Under the pieces are notes generated by a model, which saw only the letters and a list, made by a program, of their open reading frames with translations, was not told where the DNA came from and did not search any database. A DNA stretch of 64,000 nt. Source: Amarolinea aalborgensis. Lineage in GTDB: Bacteria; Chloroflexota; Anaerolineae; SSC4; Amarolineaceae. Within the stretch, counting starts at the first letter, position 1, and each line of letters opens with the position of its first letter. Positions 6,994 to 16,410 of this stretch are shown here, in pieces. Location: the NCBI RefSeq assembly GCF_900491745.1, contig NZ_UETR01000013.1, positions 1-64,000 on the forward strand. Direction: 5' to 3'. A program made the position numbers and the translations under genes.

Positions 6994-9831
6994 ATGCCTT
7001 TTACCTGCGTGGCTCTCGATCTTGAGACGACTGGTCTTGACGCGGAACGCGATGCGATCATTGAGATTGGCTGCGTGAAACTGCAAGATGGTCGCATCAG
7101 CGACGAATGGTCAACCCTTGTCAACCCTGGGCGTCCCCTTCCCCTGGGCATCATACAGTTGACGGGTCTCACCGATGCTGATCTGACTTCCGCGCCGCCC
7201 CTGGCGTTGGTTGGTCCGGCCCTCCTGCGCTTCGTTGGCAATCTCCCCATTGTCGGCCACAACATCGGCTTCGACCTGGGCTTCCTGGCGCAGTTCGACT
7301 TGTTTCGCGCCAACCTGGCCATTGACACCTTTGATCTGGCGACGGTGCTGCTCCCGCGCCAGGATCGCTACAACCTGGCCTCGCTCGCGGCTCGCTTCAA
7401 CATCACCCTGACCGAAGCCCATCGCGCCCTGGATGACGCCCGCGCCAGCCTGCAGCTCTTTCTCGCGTTGGTTGAGTACGGCAGCCGCCTGCCTGCGCCG
7501 CTGCTGAACGAAATGAGCCGCCTGGCGAGCCGCAGCGCCTGGGCGCTGCGGCCCATTTTCCACGAAATGGCTTCCCAGGCCGCGGTCGCGCCGCGGGCCG
7601 CGTCGTCCCAGGTGGCGCCGGGCCGGCTGCGTTGGACGGATGCCAGCGGCGATGCACCGCTGCACCCACGTCGCGTGCCCGCAGCGTTGAATATCGAGGC
7701 GCTGGCGGCGATGTTGGCGCCCAACGGCCAGCTGGCCTCTGCCTTCGCCGGCTATGAACACCGCCCCCAACAGGTGGACATGCTGCGGGGCGTGGCCCGC
7801 GCGTTCAATGAGGCGCACCATCTTTTGGTAGAGGCTGGCACCGGCACCGGCAAGTCTCTGGCCTACCTGCTGCCTGCGGCGCACTACGCAGTGCAGAACG
7901 ACGCCCGCGTGGTTGTTTCTACGAACACGATCAACCTGCAGGATCAATTGGTGAGCAAGGATATCCCTGCCTTGCAGCCGCTGCTGCCGGCGCCGGCGCG
8001 CGTGGCCTTGCTCAAAGGACGCACCAATTACCTCTGCCCGCGGCGCTTCAACTATCTGCGCAGTCGCGGGGAGCTGAGCGAAGATGAAATCCACCTGCTG
8101 GTCAAACTGCTCGTCTGGCTGCAGTACACGCAGACGGGTGATCGTGACGAAGTGATGTTTACCAGCCCCGGAGACCAGGCCGCCTGGTCGCGCGTCTGCG
8201 CCGAACGTGATTCATGCAGCGCGGCTCAATGTCAGGCGCTGCCTGGCGGCCCCTGCTTCTTCCAGCAGGCGCGCAACCAGGCCGAAAGCGCGCATCTGAT
8301 CGTGGTCAACCATGCGCTGCTCCTGGCCGACATGGCGGTCGAAAATCGCCTGCTGCCTGCTTATTCCCACCTGATCATAGACGAGGCGCACCACCTTGAG
8401 GCTGCCATCACCCAGCAGATGGGTTTCCAGGTGACAGCCGTGTCGTTTCTCACCCTGTTGAATGAACTGTATCCGGCCGGCGGCGGACGTGGGGGCGGTT
8501 TGCTCATCGCTGTGCGCGACCAGGTCAGTGGCGTAGCCTTCGGCAATCTCAGCCAGCTGTGGCTGTGGCTGCAGCGCGGCCAGGAGGCAGTCGCCATCTG
8601 CCGTCAACGCCTGCCCGATTTCCTACGCACACTGCTGGCTTTTGTGGCGGAACAGTCGCAGGGTAACACCGCCTACGACCAGCGCGTTCGCTTGACTTCG
8701 AGCGCCCGCGCGCAACCGCTGTGGGATCGCGTCGAGATTCAATGGGATGACCTGGCGCTCCCCTGGCGCCAACTGCGCGAGCAGATCGAACATCTACGAC
8801 AGGCGCTGGTCATCCTGGCGCAAGAAAGCCCGGCCGACTTCGACACGCTGGCGGCTGAACTTACCAGCGCCGCCCATCATCTGCGCGAGATAGACGAACA
8901 GGTCTCCGCGTTGATTGCACAGCCAGATCAAAATGGCATCTACTGGTTGGAACTGGCCGCCGAAAGCGAGCGCGCCGATGCAGATCCGCTTTTTCGCCTC
9001 TCCTTACGCGCGGCGCCGCTGCAGGTGGGCGGGCTGGTCGAGCAGTACTTGTTGCGCGACAAGGCATCGGTCATCATGACCTCAGCCACGCTGCGCACGG
9101 CCGGTTCCTTTGACTACCTGGTGGAACGCCTGCACGCCTGGGATGTGCACACCCTGGCTGTCGGCTCACCGTTCGACTACCAGGCGTCCACCCTTCTCTG
9201 TCTCCCCACCGACATCCCCGATCCCAATGCGCCTGGCTACCAGGCCGCCGTCGAGCGGGCGATTGTCGAGATTGGCCGCGCCACCAAAGGGCGTATGCTC
9301 GTGTTGTTCACCGCCTATAGCCAGCTCAAGCGCACGCGTGATGCCGTAGCGCCTCTGCTGGCGTTGAGCGACATCGTGGTGTTCGAACAGGGCGGCGGTA
9401 CGTCACGGCGGCAGTTGATGGAGAATTTCAAAAACACCGAACGCGCCGTGCTTCTGGGCACGCGCAGCTTCTGGGAGGGCGTGGACATCATGGGGGAAGC
9501 CTTGAGCTGCCTGGTCATCACGCGCTTGCCATTTGCCGTTCCCAACGATCCCATCTTCGCCGCGCGCAGCGAGGCCATCGAAGAGCCGTTTCTCAACTAC
9601 GCGGTGCCCGATGCTATTCTGCGCTTCAGCCAGGGCTTTGGTCGCCTGATCCGCAGCCAAAGCGACCGCGGCGTTTGCGTCATTCTCGATCGCCGCGTGT
9701 TGAGCAAGCAGTATGGGCAGCAGTTTCTCGAATCCCTGCCCACCTGCACCGTAGCCAAAGGCCCCCTTTCGATCCTGCCAGAACAGGCGGCGCGCTGGTT
9801 GGAGCCGCCGGCGGGCCGCTCTGCGCGCTGA
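6994..9831 (+). CDS. DinG-type helicase with N-terminal DEDDh 3'-5' exonuclease domain
   Basis: A 945-residue fusion. Residues 1-170 form a PolC/DnaQ-like exonuclease with ALDLETTGLD, GHNIGFDLGF and HRALDDARA. The rest is an XPD/DinG superfamily 2 helicase: Walker A EAGTGTGKS (near 280), STNTINLQDQL, the DEAH box (near 460) and C-terminal motifs LGTRSFWEGVD and QGFGRLIRSQSDRG. Firmicute DinG proteins share this fusion, and characterised ones lack the iron-sulfur cluster. Here four cysteines fall between about 402 and 424 (CAERDSC, AQC, GGPC), where XPD-like proteins bind 4Fe-4S. A role in unwinding or trimming recombination intermediates or R-loops is likely but inferred. Confidence 0.9.
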   Translation: MPFTCVALDLETTGLDAERDAIIEIGCVKLQDGRISDEWSTLVNPGRPLPLGIIQLTGLTDADLTSAPPLALVGPALLRFVGNLPIVGHNIGFDLGFLAQFDLFRANLAIDTFDLATVLLPRQDRYNLASLAARFNITLTEAHRALDDARASLQLFLALVEYGSRLPAPLLNEMSRLASRSAWALRPIFHEMASQAAVAPRAASSQVAPGRLRWTDASGDAPLHPRRVPAALNIEALAAMLAPNGQLASAFAGYEHRPQQVDMLRGVARAFNEAHHLLVEAGTGTGKSLAYLLPAAHYAVQNDARVVVSTNTINLQDQLVSKDIPALQPLLPAPARVALLKGRTNYLCPRRFNYLRSRGELSEDEIHLLVKLLVWLQYTQTGDRDEVMFTSPGDQAAWSRVCAERDSCSAAQCQALPGGPCFFQQARNQAESAHLIVVNHALLLADMAVENRLLPAYSHLIIDEAHHLEAAITQQMGFQVTAVSFLTLLNELYPAGGGRGGGLLIAVRDQVSGVAFGNLSQLWLWLQRGQEAVAICRQRLPDFLRTLLAFVAEQSQGNTAYDQRVRLTSSARAQPLWDRVEIQWDDLALPWRQLREQIEHLRQALVILAQESPADFDTLAAELTSAAHHLREIDEQVSALIAQPDQNGIYWLELAAESERADADPLFRLSLRAAPLQVGGLVEQYLLRDKASVIMTSATLRTAGSFDYLVERLHAWDVHTLAVGSPFDYQASTLLCLPTDIPDPNAPGYQAAVERAIVEIGRATKGRMLVLFTAYSQLKRTRDAVAPLLALSDIVVFEQGGGTSRRQLMENFKNTERAVLLGTRSFWEGVDIMGEALSCLVITRLPFAVPNDPIFAARSEAIEEPFLNYAVPDAILRFSQGFGRLIRSQSDRGVCVILDRRVLSKQYGQQFLESLPTCTVAKGPLSILPEQAARWLEPPAGRSAR

Positions 9832-9876
9832 CCAGACGTCTCGCCGGCCCGCATTCGCAGCGCACCCGCAAGTCAT

Positions 9877-9905
9877 TTGGCAAGCGTGCTGACCTTTGGT
9901 ATAAT
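9877..9905 (+). promoter_or_regulatory. Promoter of tRNA-Thr
   Basis: TTGGCA (9877-9882), a 17-nt spacer and TATAAT (9900-9905) lie about 90 nt upstream of the tRNA. Confidence 0.75.
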
Positions 9906-9992
9906 CGGTTTGTCCGTTGAGACGTTTATCCGCCGCACGATGCCTGGCCTGATCAGGGTCTGCCGGTGTGTGCGGATCAACAGCAGGCCGAT

Positions 9993-10065
9993 GCCATCCT
10001 AGCTCAATCGGCAGAGCAAGCGCTTCGTAAGCGCTAGGTTGTCGGTTCGATTCCGACGGATGGCT
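9993..10065 (+). tRNA. tRNA-Thr (anticodon CGT)
   Basis: A 73-nt cloverleaf folds cleanly: acceptor GCCATCC/GGATGGC, D stem GCTC/GAGC, anticodon stem AGCGC/GCGCT with loop TTCGTAA (anticodon CGT), a 5-nt variable loop, and T stem GTCGG/CCGAC with loop TTCGATT. The discriminator is T and CCA is not encoded. It reads ACG threonine codons. It has its own promoter upstream and terminator downstream. Confidence 0.96.
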
Positions 10066-10074
10066 CTCGAAACG

Positions 10075-10106
10075 GAGCAGGGTCCACACGGCCCTGCTCT
10101 TTTTTG
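10075..10106 (+). terminator. Intrinsic terminator after tRNA-Thr
   Basis: GAGCAGGG and CCCTGCTC pair around a short loop and are followed by TTTTTT. Confidence 0.88.
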
Positions 10107-10136
10107 TGCGCAGTTCTGAGTTTGAGGATTTTCTGC

Positions 10137-11603
10137 ATGTCATTTGATCGCAAAATCGCATCGGGCATTTTTTGGGTGTTCATCTCGACGATGGCCTCCC
10201 GCGTCCTTTCTTTTTTGTCCAAAATCATCCTGCTCAAGCTGCTCATCCCGGCGGACTTCGGCATTGCCCAGACCGCGTTCCTGGCCCTGGAATCGCTGCA
10301 GCTCCTGCGCGAGTTTGGCTTCAGCTCCGCGCTGATCTACCGCAAGCAGGACATTGCCGAAGCCTCTGACGTCACGTTCTGGATCACCAACCTGACCTCG
10401 GTCATCTACGCGGCCATTGCCTACTTCGGCGCGCCCTTCATCGCCGTCTTCTTCAAAGACCCGCGCATCACGCCGGTGGTGCAGGTGCTGGCATTTACGT
10501 TGCTCATTCGTTCTCCCGGCACCGTCCATTTTGTGCTTCTGGCCAAAGAGCTTGATTTCAAGCGCAAAGTCATACCCGATGTCATTCCTACCGTGGGTTA
10601 CGGCGCGCTGGCGATTATTCTGGGCGCGCTGGGCTACGGCGTATGGGCGTTGGTGTGGGGCAAAATCCTGGAAGCAGTCTTGGGCGTCATCCTGGTCTGG
10701 CTGGTCGTACCCTATCGCCCGGCGTTTCGCTTCAACACGCGCATTGCCCGCGAGATGTTCAACTACGGCATGCACCTGGTGGTCAGCCAGATTCTCATCT
10801 TTGCCATTACCAACGTGGATGATGCCTTTGTCGGCCGCGTGGCCGGCATGGCCGCGCTCGGCGTCTACGGCACCGCCTATCTGCTCTCGAACCTCCCCGC
10901 CACCCAGATCACCGCGCTGGTCAACCAGGTCATGTTCCCGGCCTTCGCGCGCATGCAGGACGATTTGCCCTACTTCCGGTTGACCTTTTTCCGCACCGTG
11001 CGCTACGTTTCGCTGCTGTCGGTGCCGGTCGCGATCTTGACCATGTTCTTTGCCGCGGATTTCATTCATGTGCTTGACCCGGTCAAGTGGGGCGATGCCG
11101 TGCTCCCAATCCAGCTGCTGGCGGTCTACGGCCTCTGCCGCTCGGTGGCCGCCAACATGGGCAATGTCTTCAAGGGGGGCGGCAAGCCGCAGTGGCTGAC
11201 CTACATCGCCATCTGGCGCCTGGCGACCATGCTTATTTTCCTTTACCCCGCAGTTTACTATGGGGGCGCGGTCGGGGTCAGCGCGTTGTCGGCCATCGTG
11301 GCCGTGGTAGATTGGTTCATCTCAGCCTGGCTGTGCAACAAGGTGATTGGCGCCTCCCTGCGTATGTATGGCCGCTTGCTGCTGCCCATGCTGGCTTTTG
11401 CCATCGTCAGCGCGGCTGTCGCGTTTGGCCTGCGCACGCTCATCTTCGGCGAAGCGACGATCATTTCGCTGCTTTTCAGCGGCGCCGTCGGGGTAGGTCT
11501 CTACGCCGGTTTGATCCTGGCGACTGATGCCGAATTACGCGCCCTGTTGCAGCAGGGAATCGCAGAAGCCCTGGGCCTGTGGAGACGTTGGCGCACCGCA
11601 TGA
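10137..11603 (+). CDS. Polysaccharide (O-antigen/EPS) flippase, MOP superfamily
   Basis: A 488-residue polytopic membrane protein. It starts at the MSFDRKIASGIFWVFIS methionine, since the upstream codons lie in the tRNA terminator. The N-terminal layout, with LLIPADFGIAQTAFLALESLQLLREFGFSSALIY in pieces near 38-70, and the repeated Ala/Val/Ile-rich helices match Wzx/RfbX-type flippases of the lipopolysaccharide-biosynthesis family, with about 12-14 membrane spans. Such proteins move lipid-linked oligosaccharide units across the cytoplasmic membrane. It overlaps the next glycosyltransferase gene by ATGA, indicating one operon. Confidence 0.88.
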   Translation: MSFDRKIASGIFWVFISTMASRVLSFLSKIILLKLLIPADFGIAQTAFLALESLQLLREFGFSSALIYRKQDIAEASDVTFWITNLTSVIYAAIAYFGAPFIAVFFKDPRITPVVQVLAFTLLIRSPGTVHFVLLAKELDFKRKVIPDVIPTVGYGALAIILGALGYGVWALVWGKILEAVLGVILVWLVVPYRPAFRFNTRIAREMFNYGMHLVVSQILIFAITNVDDAFVGRVAGMAALGVYGTAYLLSNLPATQITALVNQVMFPAFARMQDDLPYFRLTFFRTVRYVSLLSVPVAILTMFFAADFIHVLDPVKWGDAVLPIQLLAVYGLCRSVAANMGNVFKGGGKPQWLTYIAIWRLATMLIFLYPAVYYGGAVGVSALSAIVAVVDWFISAWLCNKVIGASLRMYGRLLLPMLAFAIVSAAVAFGLRTLIFGEATIISLLFSGAVGVGLYAGLILATDAELRALLQQGIAEALGLWRRWRTA

Positions 11604-12637
11604 ACGACCGCATCCTTCTCGTGTCGAATGTCCAACTCAACCCCTACGTACGGCTGTTGGCGGATGGTCTGCAAGCTGCGGGGGCCAGCGTGCGCCTGGT
11701 CAGCGGCCTTTCCCTGCCCAGCCTGCTGGTCAATCGTCGGCGCGGGCTGGATGTCATTCACCTGCACTGGCTCGAACTGCTATACGCATCGCCTCGCCCC
11801 ATCGTCAGCGCCTGGCGCCTGGGCATGATCCTGCTGACCCTGGCCGCGGCCCGGGTGTGGGGAATCAAGGTAGTTTACACCGTCCACAACCTGGCGCAGC
11901 ACGAGCGCCGTACCCCGCGGCTCAACGACTGGGGCAACCGCGCGCTGTTTCGCCTGGCCACTGCGCTGCACGTCCACGATGCCGTCACTGCGCGCGCTTT
12001 GGCCCCCTGGGCGTCCAAAGTCTACATCGTTCCGCATGGCACCTACATCGGCGCTTACCCTAACACCACCGATCGCGCCGCCGCGCGCGCCCGGCTGGGG
12101 CTGAGCGACGCGGGCGTGGTCTACCTCTTTCTCGGCGGCGTGCGGCCCTACAAAGGGCTGGAACTGCTGCTGGATGCCTTCCGCACAGTGGACGATCCGC
12201 AGGCGCGCTTGCTCGTGGCCGGCCATGCCCATCGCCCGGACTACGCCGCCGCCATCGCAGCCCTGGCTGACCGCGACGTACGCGTGCGCTTGCTCTTGCG
12301 TCACGCGCCAGATGACGAGCTGCAGTTCTTTTTCCAGGCCAGCGATGCCTGTCTGCTCCCCTACCGGGCCGTGACGACGTCCGGCGCGGCCTTGCTGGCC
12401 CTTTCCTTCGGCTGCCCTATCGTGGCGCCGCGCCTGGGGCCTTTTCCCGAACTGGCTGCGGACGGGCGTGGCCTCCTCTTCGAGCCGGACAGCGTAGACG
12501 ACCTGGCGCGGGCCTTGCGCGTGGTGTGTCAGGTGAACCACGCGGCCGCGCAGGCTGCCTGCCTGGCCTATGCGCAGACGCTGGCCTGGCCCACCCTGGC
12601 GCAGGCGCACCTGGCCGCCTACCAGGCGCGGCGGTGA
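11600..12637 (+). CDS. Glycosyltransferase, GT4/GT-B fold
   Basis: A 345-residue protein; the ATG at 11600 overlaps the flippase stop (ATGA) and gives the natural N-terminus MNDRILLVSNVQLNPYVRLL. GT-B features: an N-terminal acceptor domain with VIHLHWLELLYA, a donor-binding domain opening with YLFLGGVRPYKGLELLLDAF, and the late motif SDACLLPYRAVTTSGAALLA with GCPIVAP, typical of retaining GT4 enzymes. It probably adds a sugar to the unit exported by the upstream flippase. Donor and acceptor are unknown. Confidence 0.88.
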   Translation: MNDRILLVSNVQLNPYVRLLADGLQAAGASVRLVSGLSLPSLLVNRRRGLDVIHLHWLELLYASPRPIVSAWRLGMILLTLAAARVWGIKVVYTVHNLAQHERRTPRLNDWGNRALFRLATALHVHDAVTARALAPWASKVYIVPHGTYIGAYPNTTDRAAARARLGLSDAGVVYLFLGGVRPYKGLELLLDAFRTVDDPQARLLVAGHAHRPDYAAAIAALADRDVRVRLLLRHAPDDELQFFFQASDACLLPYRAVTTSGAALLALSFGCPIVAPRLGPFPELAADGRGLLFEPDSVDDLARALRVVCQVNHAAAQAACLAYAQTLAWPTLAQAHLAAYQARR

Positions 12638-12645
12638 GGGAACCG

Positions 12646-13866
12646 ATGCTCAGCGGTCAAACCTTTGTTTGTTTCGCGCCGGAACGCTGGAGTGGGCTGT
12701 GGCGCAACCGCCACCAGCTGTTAACGCGCTTTGCGCGCCACAACCAGGTGCTGTGGGTGGAGCCGCGGCCCTATCTCAGCGACGCCGTGCACGCCCTGCG
12801 GACGCGGCGCCTGGGGGAACACACCCTGGCCTGGCCGCAGCCCCAGCACATCCAGGATGGCCTCTTTGTCTACCGCGATCCCCTGTGGCTGCCGTTGAGC
12901 GGACGCACGCCGCTGCGCCAACTCACCGCCTGGGGGCGGACGCGCACCCTGCGGGCGGCCGTGCGCCGCCTGGGCGGCGACCAGCCTCCCATCCTGTGGC
13001 TGTTTCGGCCTGACCAGGGCGACGTGATCGGCCAATGCGGCGAGCAGATGCTGATCTATCACGCGGTGGATGAATACGCCGCGTACGAGCTGGAATACCA
13101 GGCCGATCAGGCCGCCAACCGGCCAGGCCGCGTGCGGGCGCTGGAGCAGGCCATCCTGCGCCGTGCAGACCTGGCGCTGGTCACGTCCGAGCCGCTGCTG
13201 GCAAGCAAGCGGGCGTTGCAGCCGAACACGCACCTGGTGCCCAACGGTGTGGATTTTGCCGCCTTTGCCGCGGCGTTGGCGCAGCCGCAGGAACCAGCCG
13301 CGCTCGCCAGCGTGCCGCATCCGCGCCTGGGCTTCGTCGGCGCGATCAACGAGAAGGTGGATCTGCGCCTGCTCAGCGCGCTGGCGGCCGCGAACCGCGC
13401 CTGGCAGATCGTGCTCGTCGGCCCGGTCACGCTGCGTTACAACCTGGATGACCTGGCCGCCCTGCGCAGCCAGCCCAACGTGCATTTCATCGGCGCGCTG
13501 CCGGTGACCCAGGTGCCGCACGCCATCGCCGCGTGTGACCTGTGTCTCATGCCGTACAAGATCAACGCCTGGACGCACCACATCAGCCCCCTGAAGCTGT
13601 ACGAATACCTGGCTGTTGGCCGGCCCATCGTCAGCGCCGCCATCCCCGCGGTGACAGAGAGCCGCGAATTAGCGCCGCTGGTCAGCGTGGCGCATGATGC
13701 GGCCGAGATGAGCGCCTTCATTCGGTTGGCGCTGAGCCGCGGCGACGATCAGGCTGCCGTCGCGGCCCGGCGTGCGTTTGCCGCGCAGCAGACCTGGGAC
13801 GCGCGCGTCGAGCGTATTGCCGAACTAATCGGCGACATGCTGCGGGCCAAGAAGGGATCAAGATAA
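12646..13866 (+). CDS. Glycosyltransferase, GT4-like
   Basis: A 406-residue protein. The ATG at 12646 is preferred: it follows TGAGGG and gives MLSGQTFVCFAPERWSGLWR, whereas upstream codons overlap the previous gene. The C-terminal half has LGFVGAINEKVDLRLLSAL, VLVGPV, and CDLCLMPYKINAWTHHISPLK followed by KLYEYLAVGRPIVS, a typical nucleotide-sugar-binding region. It resembles TuaH/exopolysaccharide-type transferases. It sits 8 nt after the preceding glycosyltransferase gene in the same operon. The specific linkage is unknown. Confidence 0.87.
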   Translation: MLSGQTFVCFAPERWSGLWRNRHQLLTRFARHNQVLWVEPRPYLSDAVHALRTRRLGEHTLAWPQPQHIQDGLFVYRDPLWLPLSGRTPLRQLTAWGRTRTLRAAVRRLGGDQPPILWLFRPDQGDVIGQCGEQMLIYHAVDEYAAYELEYQADQAANRPGRVRALEQAILRRADLALVTSEPLLASKRALQPNTHLVPNGVDFAAFAAALAQPQEPAALASVPHPRLGFVGAINEKVDLRLLSALAAANRAWQIVLVGPVTLRYNLDDLAALRSQPNVHFIGALPVTQVPHAIAACDLCLMPYKINAWTHHISPLKLYEYLAVGRPIVSAAIPAVTESRELAPLVSVAHDAAEMSAFIRLALSRGDDQAAVAARRAFAAQQTWDARVERIAELIGDMLRAKKGSR

Positions 13867-13867
13867 C

Positions 13868-14614
13868 ATGCTCACCTGGCAAGAACAGCACGACATTGAG
13901 CAGACCGTCTATCCGGCGTACACCGAGCGCGCCTACGGCGAAATGCGCCAGCGGCTGGCCGCGGCCTTGACCCCGGGCGCGGCCGTGCTCGACGCCGGCA
14001 GCGGGCCGGGCACCTGGCTTTTGCGCCGGCACCTGGCTGACATTGAGGTGACCGGCCTCGACCTCTTTCGCCCCGATCCGCTGCCCGCAGGCCAGTACGC
14101 CATCGGCTCTCTGGACGCCATTCCCTACGCCGCGGCGCATTTCGACGTTGTCCTTTGCTACGACGTGGTGGAGCACCTGGCGCGGCCGGCGCGCACGTTT
14201 GCCGAATTCTGGCGCGTGCTCAAGCCCGGCGGCCTGTGCGTGGTCAAAACGCCTAATCTCTTCGGCCCTTCCACCCTGGCTGCGGCCGTTCTGCCGCATG
14301 CCGCCCATGTCGCCGTGCATCGCGGCCTGGGCACGCGTGCAGGCAGCGTCTTTCCCACCCTGTTCCGCTGCAACACGCGCGCACAGCTAGGCGCCGCGTT
14401 CGCCGCCAGCGGATTCGAGACCGAGGCGCTCTACACCGTGGATGAGACGGCCGGCTATTTTGCCTTTGTGCCCTGGAGTTACGCGTTGGCTCTACGCTAC
14501 AGTCGTTTGCTGGCGCGCCCGGCCCTGGCCGCGCTGCGCAGCGGCCTCATCGGATTTTTCCGCAAACCGCCTTTGGCGCCCGCGGCCAACCGTGGTACAA
14601 TGCCCAAACCCTGA
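13868..14614 (+). CDS. Class I SAM-dependent methyltransferase
   Basis: A 248-residue protein starting one base after the previous stop. Motif I is VLDAGSGPGTWLL (near 41-53), followed by VTGLDLF, VVLCYDVVEHLARP and a FWRVLKPGGLCVVKTPN block, the usual Methyltransf_11/23 pattern. The C-terminus carries a hydrophobic and basic segment. Position in the polysaccharide operon suggests methylation of a sugar or lipid-linked intermediate; the target is inferred. The promoter for the next gene lies inside its last codons. Confidence 0.85.
   Translation: MLTWQEQHDIEQTVYPAYTERAYGEMRQRLAAALTPGAAVLDAGSGPGTWLLRRHLADIEVTGLDLFRPDPLPAGQYAIGSLDAIPYAAAHFDVVLCYDVVEHLARPARTFAEFWRVLKPGGLCVVKTPNLFGPSTLAAAVLPHAAHVAVHRGLGTRAGSVFPTLFRCNTRAQLGAAFAASGFETEALYTVDETAGYFAFVPWSYALALRYSRLLARPALAALRSGLIGFFRKPPLAPAANRGTMPKP
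14573..14601 (+). promoter_or_regulatory. Internal promoter for phosphohexomutase gene
   Basis: TTGGCG (14573-14578), a 17-nt spacer and TACAAT (14596-14601) fall in the 3' end of the methyltransferase gene, about 45 nt before the mutase ATG. Confidence 0.5.
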
Positions 14615-14643
14615 CGTGAGGGGAGAGGATCCCCGGAGGAAGT

Positions 14644-16113
14644 ATGGATATCCATTTTGGAACCGATGGCTGGCGCGCCGTCATCAGCGACACCTTTACC
14701 TTTGCCAACGTGCGCCTGGTGGCGCAGGCGATGGCTGATGTCGTCCGCCAACAGTATCCCGATGTCGCCCCGCTGCGCATGGTGGTCGGTTTTGACACCC
14801 GTTTCTTGTCCGATCGGTATGCACGCGAGGTGGCCTGCGTCCTGGCCGCCAACGGCATCCAGGTTGACCTGGCCCGCGCGGACACGCCCACGCCGGTGAT
14901 TTCACATGCCATCGTCCTGCACCAGGCGCAGGGCGGCGTCATGATTACGGCCAGTCACAATCCGCCCCGCTACAACGGCATCAAGTTCAAGGCCGCGTAT
15001 GGCGGCTCCGCCTCCCCGGCGGACTGCAAACTGGTGGAAGCGCGCCTGCAGCAGAATGAGCAGGAAGGCCGCCAGCCGTTGATCCTGGATTTCGATGACG
15101 CGCAGGCCCAGGGCTTGATCCAGCGCTTCGACCCACGGCCCGCGTATCGCGATCACCTGGCGACGCTGGTGGATTTCGAGACGATTCGCCGCGGCAAGCT
15201 GCGTGTGGTGGTGGATGCCATGTACGGCGCCGGCCGCGCCTACCTGGCTGAATTCTTGCGCGATGCCGGCGCGGAGGTCGTGGAGCTGCGCGGCGAAATG
15301 AACCCCGGCTTCAATGGCATTCATCCTGAGCCGATCGAGCGTTACCTGCAGCCGCTGGCCGACGCGCTGCGCAGCGGCGACTGGCGCCTAGGCCTCGCGA
15401 CCGATGGCGACGCCGATCGCATCGGCGCCATGGCGCCCGACGGCCGTTTCATTGATCCGCACGTCATCATGTCGCTCAGTCTGCGCTACCTGCTGCAGCA
15501 GCGCCAGCAGCGCGGCATGGTCGTCAAGACGGTGTCAACGACCCAGATGCTGAACCGGCTGGCGGCCAGCTATGGCCTGGAAATTCGGGAGACGCCGGTT
15601 GGCTTCAATCACATCAGCGACTTGATGATGAACCACGATGTGCTCATCGGCGGCGAGGAGTCTGGCGGCATCAGCATCAAGGGGCACATTCCTGAAGGCG
15701 ATGGCGTGTTGATGGGCATGCTGCTGGCCGAAATGGTGGCCGCGCATGGCAGCGACTTTCAGGCCCTGCTGGCCGATCTGGTGCGTGAAGTCGGCGCGTT
15801 CTACTACGCGCGCAATGACTTTCAGTTGAGGGCCGTCAACGGCCGTCCGCCGTACACCAAGAGCGAGCTAGTGCAGCGGTTGACCCAATCTCCGCCTACG
15901 ACCTTGGCCGGGATGGTGGTATCCCAGGTCTTGACCAACGACGGCGTCAAATACATGCTGCAGGATGACAGTTGGCTGCTCATTCGCCCGTCCGGCACCG
16001 AGCCGGTGCTGCGCATGTACGCCGAGGCGCACAGCGCAACGATGGTGGAATCGCTGCTGCGCGCCGGGGAGACCCTCGTCCCACCGCCAGGAGAACGGAA
16101 CGGCAGTCACTGA
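14644..16113 (+). CDS. Phosphoglucomutase/phosphomannomutase family protein
   Basis: A 489-residue alpha-D-phosphohexomutase. It shows the four family signatures in order: FGTDGWRAVI at the N-terminus, the phosphoserine loop MITASHNPPRYNGIKFK (Ser near 103), the metal loop ATDGDADRIGA (near 253-263), sugar-binding GGEESGG, and the phosphate-binding RPSGTEPVLRMYAE near the C-terminus. It interconverts hexose-1- and hexose-6-phosphates, supplying sugar nucleotides for the upstream transferases. Its start follows CCCCGGAGGA. Glucose, mannose or glucosamine specificity cannot be fixed from the sequence. Confidence 0.92.
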   Translation: MDIHFGTDGWRAVISDTFTFANVRLVAQAMADVVRQQYPDVAPLRMVVGFDTRFLSDRYAREVACVLAANGIQVDLARADTPTPVISHAIVLHQAQGGVMITASHNPPRYNGIKFKAAYGGSASPADCKLVEARLQQNEQEGRQPLILDFDDAQAQGLIQRFDPRPAYRDHLATLVDFETIRRGKLRVVVDAMYGAGRAYLAEFLRDAGAEVVELRGEMNPGFNGIHPEPIERYLQPLADALRSGDWRLGLATDGDADRIGAMAPDGRFIDPHVIMSLSLRYLLQQRQQRGMVVKTVSTTQMLNRLAASYGLEIRETPVGFNHISDLMMNHDVLIGGEESGGISIKGHIPEGDGVLMGMLLAEMVAAHGSDFQALLADLVREVGAFYYARNDFQLRAVNGRPPYTKSELVQRLTQSPPTTLAGMVVSQVLTNDGVKYMLQDDSWLLIRPSGTEPVLRMYAEAHSATMVESLLRAGETLVPPPGERNGSH

Positions 16114-16139
16114 GTGCGCTGGATCCCAGGCGAACCATC

Positions 16140-16186
16140 CTGAACAGCAAAGGCCGTGTCTGAATGACACGGCCTTTGCTGTTCAG
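16140..16186. terminator. Bidirectional hairpin terminator, 21-bp perfect stem
   Basis: Arms CTGAACAGCAAAGGCC... and its exact complement (16140-16160 and 16166-16186) enclose TGAAT. The 3' arm of the hairpin overlaps the end of the convergent minus-strand gene. It probably ends transcription from both sides, although a long U run is absent. Confidence 0.7.
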
Positions 16187-16410
16187 GCATCTCTGCTGGC
16201 CTCTTGACGCAGGCGCGCCATGAGCCGTTCACGAAATCCACGCGGGGGCGGGGTGGCATAGCCGGTTGACAGGGCGTGGCGCGTCCAGGCCAGGCTGGAC
16301 CGGCAGCGCAGACAGGCCGTCAGGTGGTCATGGATGAGCTTAAGCTCCTCGCGCGTGGCCAGGTTGTCAAGGAAGGTCGCGTACAGAGATTCCAGTTGCT
16401 CGCAGGTCAC
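16183..16410 (-). CDS. Zinc-finger (anti-sigma-like) small protein
   Basis: A 75-residue protein starting at GTG after AAGAGG. Residues MTCEQLESLYATFLDNLAT and HDHLTACLRCRSSL show the putative zinc-finger fold of anti-sigma factors (HC2 type: His-x3-Cys-x2-Cys plus an early Cys). The C-terminal tail FRERLMARLRQEA is basic, with no membrane span, so a soluble zinc-binding anti-sigma factor or a truncated one is likely. No ECF sigma gene lies upstream where it is usually found, although an ECF-like promoter may precede it. Confidence 0.65.
   Translation of the reverse strand: MTCEQLESLYATFLDNLATREELKLIHDHLTACLRCRSSLAWTRHALSTGYATPPPRGFRERLMARLRQEASRDA

Noticed and set aside
9993..10065. tRNA-Thr as attachment site of an integrated element
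   Set aside because: No integrase and no repeat of the tRNA 3' end was found downstream in the window.
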